Below are positions 60,792-64,000 of a stretch of DNA of 64,000 nt, in pieces; the stretch's first letter is position 1, and each line of letters starts with the position of its first letter. Below the pieces are notes generated by a model. It saw only the letters and a program-made list of their open reading frames with translations, had not been told where the DNA came from and did no database searches. The stretch lies in the NCBI RefSeq assembly GCF_023715845.1, contig NZ_JAMBOR010000017.1, forward strand, positions 1-64,000, read 5' to 3'. The translations under genes were made by a program, and so were the position numbers. Origin of the DNA: Fictibacillus phosphorivorans. Its GTDB lineage: Bacteria > Bacillota > Bacilli > Bacillales > Fictibacillaceae.

Positions 60792-62099
60792 ATGAAAGTC
60801 GGTGTCATTGCGGATGATTTAACCGGTGCGAACGCGACGGGAGTTAAACTTGTGAAACAAGGTTTTGAGGCGGCGACGATGGTTTATTATGATCAGCCTC
60901 TTGGATCAGGAAGCTATAACGCCGTTTGTATTGATACAGATAGTCGATATGCCAGAAAAGATGTGGCAGAAATGCGGATCAAAAAGTCAATCGAGAACCT
61001 AAAAATTTGGGGAGCAGATGTGATCTGTAAACGCATCGACAGTACGGTAAGAGGAAACATCGGAATTGAAGTAGACAAGGTTCTAAACGAACTTGGGGAA
61101 AAATCAATTGCCATCGTTGTAGCATCGTTTCCTGATTCAAGCCGTATCACATCCGGCGGTTATCTTCTTGTGAACGGTGTACCTGTTCAAGCGACTGATG
61201 TAGCAAATGATCCGGTAACACCGCTGACTGAATCGTATGTTCCTTCTATTATAAAAAAACAAAGTGAACATCCTGTAGCTCATCTTGGTCTTGAAACGGT
61301 CCTTCAAGGCAAAGATGTCATCCTACAAGATCTGAAGAAACAGATTCAAGAAGGGAACAGAATTATCGTTATGGATGCGGTGACCGACGAAGAGATTGAA
61401 GATATCGCACATGCCATGGCTTTAATAGAGGATTATCAGCTCGTACCGGTCGACCCGGGACCGCTAACTGCCTACTATTCAAACGCTTTTACAAGTCAGC
61501 ACACACAAAGCAAAAAGGTTATCGTAACCGTTGGGAGTGTGACGTCGTTAAGCGCAGAGCAACTGGATTACTTGATCAATAAAACGGATGCGATACCTAT
61601 TTATGTAGATGCACATAAACTAGCAAGCCTTTCAGAAAGCTGGGAAACCGAAGTGGATCGGGTGGTACAAGAAGCTTTAGCACAAATTCAATTGCAAGAT
61701 ATTCTTGTGATCACGACCAATTCGCCTGCAGCTGAACGATTAGATCTTAAACGTTTATCTGCAGAACAAGGTGTGAGTCAAGACCAACTGGCAAAACGAA
61801 TCGCGGATGGATTAGGAAAGGTTACGCGCGTCGTTATTCAATCTACTTCATATGAAATCGGCGGATGCTTCTCAAGTGGAGGAGATGTTACCGCTTCCCT
61901 ATGTTCAGTGGGAAGAGCGGAAGGAATCAAACTAAAAGACGAGATCCTTCCACTCGTTGCTTATGGAGAGTTCATGGGAGGGTATTTTGATGGCCTCCCA
62001 ATAGCCACAAAGGGTGGTATGGTTGGCGATAAAAAAGCGATCCATACGATCATTAAGCATCTATTAACCAATCAAAAATCAACCAAACAAGTTTTTTAA
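60792..62099 (+). CDS. dtnK: Four-carbon acid sugar kinase, D-threonate kinase-like (DUF1537)
   Basis: This 435-aa DUF1537 kinase has the N-terminal motif VIADDLTGANATGVKL and the C-terminal SSGGDVTASLCS and TKGGMVGD. DtnK phosphorylates D-threonate to D-threonate 4-phosphate. Placement directly before a PdxA2-like gene follows the DtnK-PdxA2 pair described for D-threonate utilisation; D-erythronate is a possible alternative. It differs from the OtnK-like kinase at 17175 by its partner gene. Confidence 0.85.
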   Translation: MKVGVIADDLTGANATGVKLVKQGFEAATMVYYDQPLGSGSYNAVCIDTDSRYARKDVAEMRIKKSIENLKIWGADVICKRIDSTVRGNIGIEVDKVLNELGEKSIAIVVASFPDSSRITSGGYLLVNGVPVQATDVANDPVTPLTESYVPSIIKKQSEHPVAHLGLETVLQGKDVILQDLKKQIQEGNRIIVMDAVTDEEIEDIAHAMALIEDYQLVPVDPGPLTAYYSNAFTSQHTQSKKVIVTVGSVTSLSAEQLDYLINKTDAIPIYVDAHKLASLSESWETEVDRVVQEALAQIQLQDILVITTNSPAAERLDLKRLSAEQGVSQDQLAKRIADGLGKVTRVVIQSTSYEIGGCFSSGGDVTASLCSVGRAEGIKLKDEILPLVAYGEFMGGYFDGLPIATKGGMVGDKKAIHTIIKHLLTNQKSTKQVF

Positions 62100-62136
62100 A
62101 ACGAAAAGATAGATAAATTTCGAGGAGGAACTAAAC

Positions 62137-63159
62137 ATGACGACAACAACAAACGAAAGAGCAATCATTGCTATTCCAATGGGTGATCCTGCAGGTATCG
62201 GACCTGAAATCACCATGAAGTCTCTTACGAAAAAAGAGATCTATGATGTAAGTAAACCACTGGTCATCGGGGATGCAGATGTTTTAGAAAAATCCATTGC
62301 AATTGTTGGAGCAGATCTAACGATAAATGAAGTAAGTTCACCTCAAGAAGGAAAGTATGAGTTAGGAACCGTTGATGTTATCAACTTAAACAATATTGAT
62401 ATGGATCAGCTTCAATACGGTCAGGTGTCGGCACAAGGCGGCCAGGGAGCTTTTGAATATATCAAAAAATCAGTTGAACTTGCTATGGCAGGAGAAGTAA
62501 AAGCACTTGCTACAACTCCAATCAATAAAGAATCACTAAAGGCCGCTAATGTTCCTTATATCGGACATACAGAAATGCTAGAAGCGTTAGCTGGTTCAAA
62601 CGACCCGTTAACGATGTTTGAAGTAAGAGGGATGAGAATTTTCTTCTTAACCCGTCATTTGTCATTAAAAGATGCGATTGACGCGATGACGAAAGAACGC
62701 GTACATGATTATTTGATCCGCTGTGACAGAGCACTGGCTCGACTTGGTGTTGAGAACCGAAGATGGGCGGTTGCTGGCTTGAATCCTCATGGCGGGGAAG
62801 GCGGATTGTTCGGCTGGGAAGAAGTAGAACAGATTCGACCAGGTATCGAACTGGCTGCTGCAGACGGAATCAACGTAGTAGGTCCCGTTCCGGCTGACTC
62901 TGTATTCTTCCAAGCACTAAACGGAAAATATGATGCTGTTCTATCTCTCTATCATGATCAAGGTCATATCGCAGCGAAGATGACAGATTTCCATGGAACG
63001 ATTTCAATCACAAACGGTTTACCTTTCCTACGAACATCTGTAGATCATGGAACGGCGTTTGATATCGCAGGTAAGAACATTGCAGAAAGTACGAGTATGG
63101 AGCAATGCATCAAGCTTGCCGCTCAATACGCACCAAAGTTTACAGCGAACAGCTTATAA
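62137..63159 (+). CDS. pdxA2: PdxA2-like 4-phospho-D-threonate dehydrogenase
   Basis: This 340-aa member of the PdxA family is an NAD-dependent oxidative decarboxylase of a 4-phosphorylated acid. Features are [27 protein letters not shown] with H144, H174 in [22 protein letters not shown] and [14 protein letters not shown], which hold the metal-binding histidines. PdxA2 acts on D-threonate 4-phosphate to give DHAP. It is separate from vitamin B6 synthesis here because its neighbours are a four-carbon acid kinase and a GntP permease. Confidence 0.87.
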   Translation: MTTTTNERAIIAIPMGDPAGIGPEITMKSLTKKEIYDVSKPLVIGDADVLEKSIAIVGADLTINEVSSPQEGKYELGTVDVINLNNIDMDQLQYGQVSAQGGQGAFEYIKKSVELAMAGEVKALATTPINKESLKAANVPYIGHTEMLEALAGSNDPLTMFEVRGMRIFFLTRHLSLKDAIDAMTKERVHDYLIRCDRALARLGVENRRWAVAGLNPHGGEGGLFGWEEVEQIRPGIELAAADGINVVGPVPADSVFFQALNGKYDAVLSLYHDQGHIAAKMTDFHGTISITNGLPFLRTSVDHGTAFDIAGKNIAESTSMEQCIKLAAQYAPKFTANSL

Positions 63160-63170
63160 AAATGCATAAG

Positions 63171-63196
63171 GTGAAGGGTGCAGTTTTGCCCTTCAC
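63171..63196 (+). terminator. Stem-loop between PdxA2 and GntP genes
   Basis: GTGAAGGG (63171-63178) pairs with CCCTTCAC (63189-63196). It has only short T-rich sequence after it, so it may attenuate transcription into GntP. Confidence 0.55.
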
Positions 63197-63212
63197 TATT
63201 TATTAAGTGAAA

Positions 63213-63226
63213 TAAAAGCGCTTACA
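63213..63226 (+). promoter_or_regulatory. cre box before the GntP gene
   Basis: TAAAAGCGCTTACA matches the cre consensus at 13 of 14 positions and lies 17 bp before the GntP start codon, suggesting CcpA road-block control of the transporter. Confidence 0.65.
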
Positions 63227-63243
63227 AAATAGGGGGCACTAAC

Positions 63244-64000
63244 ATGGAAGTTTCAGGAGCACAAATGGTAGCTGGTTTAGTTCTTGGTGTTATTGCATTA
63301 ATCTTTTTTGTATTAAAAACGAAAGTACATGCGTTTCTAGCTTTGATTATTGCAGCTTCCATCGCAGGAATCGTAGGCGGCATGGAGCCAGGGAAAGTGG
63401 CGGATACCATCTCTGCCGGATTCGGAAGCACGTTAGCATCCATTGGTATCGTCATTGGTCTAGGTGTCATGATCGGACGAATTCTTGAGGTTTCAGGAGC
63501 TGCGGAAACATTAGCTTACTCATTAATCAAATTTGTCGGCAGGAAAAAAGAAGAATGGGCCATGGCGATAGCGGGTTATCTTGTGTCCATTCCTATTTTT
63601 GTAGATTCAGCGTTTGTTATTTTAAATCCACTTGTAAAAGCACTTTCTAAAAAGACAGGAAAATCCGTGATTTCGTTAGGTGTTGCATTAGCAGTAGGTC
63701 TTGTCATCACACACTCTTTAGTACCACCTACACCCGGCCCTCTTGGAGTAGCAGGTATCTTCGGGGTGGATATTGGCTTAATGATTGGTCTCGGGCTTGT
63801 TTTTGCTGTACCGACTATGATTGCGGGTGTCCTTTATGCAAAATGGCTAGGCAAAAGAATCTACCAAGTTCCAGATGATACTGAACTTGGTTTTACGAGA
63901 CCAGATAAACAAGCGGCATATCAAGAATTTGTCGAATTAGCGAGTACAAGAGAGACTGAACTTCCTTCACTAGGTCGCTCGCTTATGCCGATTGTTGTGC
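63244..64000 (+). CDS. GntP-family gluconate/organic acid permease (truncated by window end)
   Basis: The visible 252 residues belong to a GntP-family proton symporter: GLVLGVIALIFFVLKTKVHA, GFGSTLASIGIVIGLGVMIG, VSIPIFVDSAFVILNPLVKA and ITHSLVPPTPGPLGVA. The ATG at 63244 has AGGGGGC upstream. The C-terminal half is beyond base 64000. In this operon it should import the four-carbon acid (D-threonate or D-erythronate) used by the kinase and PdxA2. Confidence 0.88.
   Translation, partial: MEVSGAQMVAGLVLGVIALIFFVLKTKVHAFLALIIAASIAGIVGGMEPGKVADTISAGFGSTLASIGIVIGLGVMIGRILEVSGAAETLAYSLIKFVGRKKEEWAMAIAGYLVSIPIFVDSAFVILNPLVKALSKKTGKSVISLGVALAVGLVITHSLVPPTPGPLGVAGIFGVDIGLMIGLGLVFAVPTMIAGVLYAKWLGKRIYQVPDDTELGFTRPDKQAAYQEFVELASTRETELPSLGRSLMPIVV

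Overview
The window comes from a low-G+C, spore-forming Firmicute, most likely a Bacillaceae member. The evidence is a tricistronic GerA/GerB/GerC-type germinant receptor operon, AGGAGG-type ribosome binding sites with frequent TTG and GTG starts, CcpA-type cre boxes and PTS/PRD regulation. The genus cannot be fixed from the sequence alone. No rRNA, tRNA or CRISPR array was seen. Most of the window is carbon-source catabolism, above all of glycosides and sugar acids.

Layout. 1-864: the 3' part of an IS3-family element. 911-5548: a PhyH-type dioxygenase divergent from an AraC regulator, then a raffinose-synthase/Sip1-like GH36 enzyme and a YesL-like protein, closed by a terminator. 5640-25820: a cre-overlapped promoter followed by 18 co-directional, tightly packed genes. 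These are an ABC sugar importer without its ATPase, an Asp/Glu-racemase-like protein, an FGGY kinase, a class II aldolase, a tandem metallo-beta-lactamase-fold protein, a GH38 alpha-mannosidase, an OtnC-like/OtnK-like pair, a DeoR regulator, a GmhA-like SIS isomerase, a ROK kinase, ThuA, three Gfo/Idh oxidoreductases and a TIM-barrel isomerase. 25870-31800: a ger operon bracketed by two copies of a 20-bp-period repeat array. A third, inverted copy lies nearby, together with a TPR pseudogene and small genes.

31804-39064 (minus strand): an ethanolamine-type permease, an SDR, a glutamine-synthetase-like ligase, an aldehyde dehydrogenase, and an ANTAR response regulator with its HisKA_2 kinase (EutV/EutW-like). 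No ethanolamine ammonia-lyase is present, which suggests amine catabolism through gamma-glutamylation. 39450-42370: an M20 amidohydrolase, phosphatidylserine synthase and a phosphodiester-glycosidase-domain protein.

42536-51142: an RpiR regulator divergent from a MngA-like PTS transporter, a MngB-like GH38, a GH13_18 phosphorylase and a glycerate kinase. Together these fit stepwise breakdown of mannosyl(glucosyl)glycerate to Man-6-P, Glc-1-P and 2-phosphoglycerate. 51368-58897: a second, split PTS, a third GH38, a PRD regulator and a nitrilase-family amidase. 59066-64000: PxpA, a DeoR regulator with three matching operator palindromes, a D-threonate-kinase-like protein, a PdxA2-like dehydrogenase and a GntP permease cut off by the window end.

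The most interesting items are the 18-gene glycoside operon, the two adjoining compatible-solute-type mannoside systems, the tandem-MBL protein, and the dispersed 20-bp-period repeat arrays with a conserved hairpin tail. Specific substrates are inferences from family and context.
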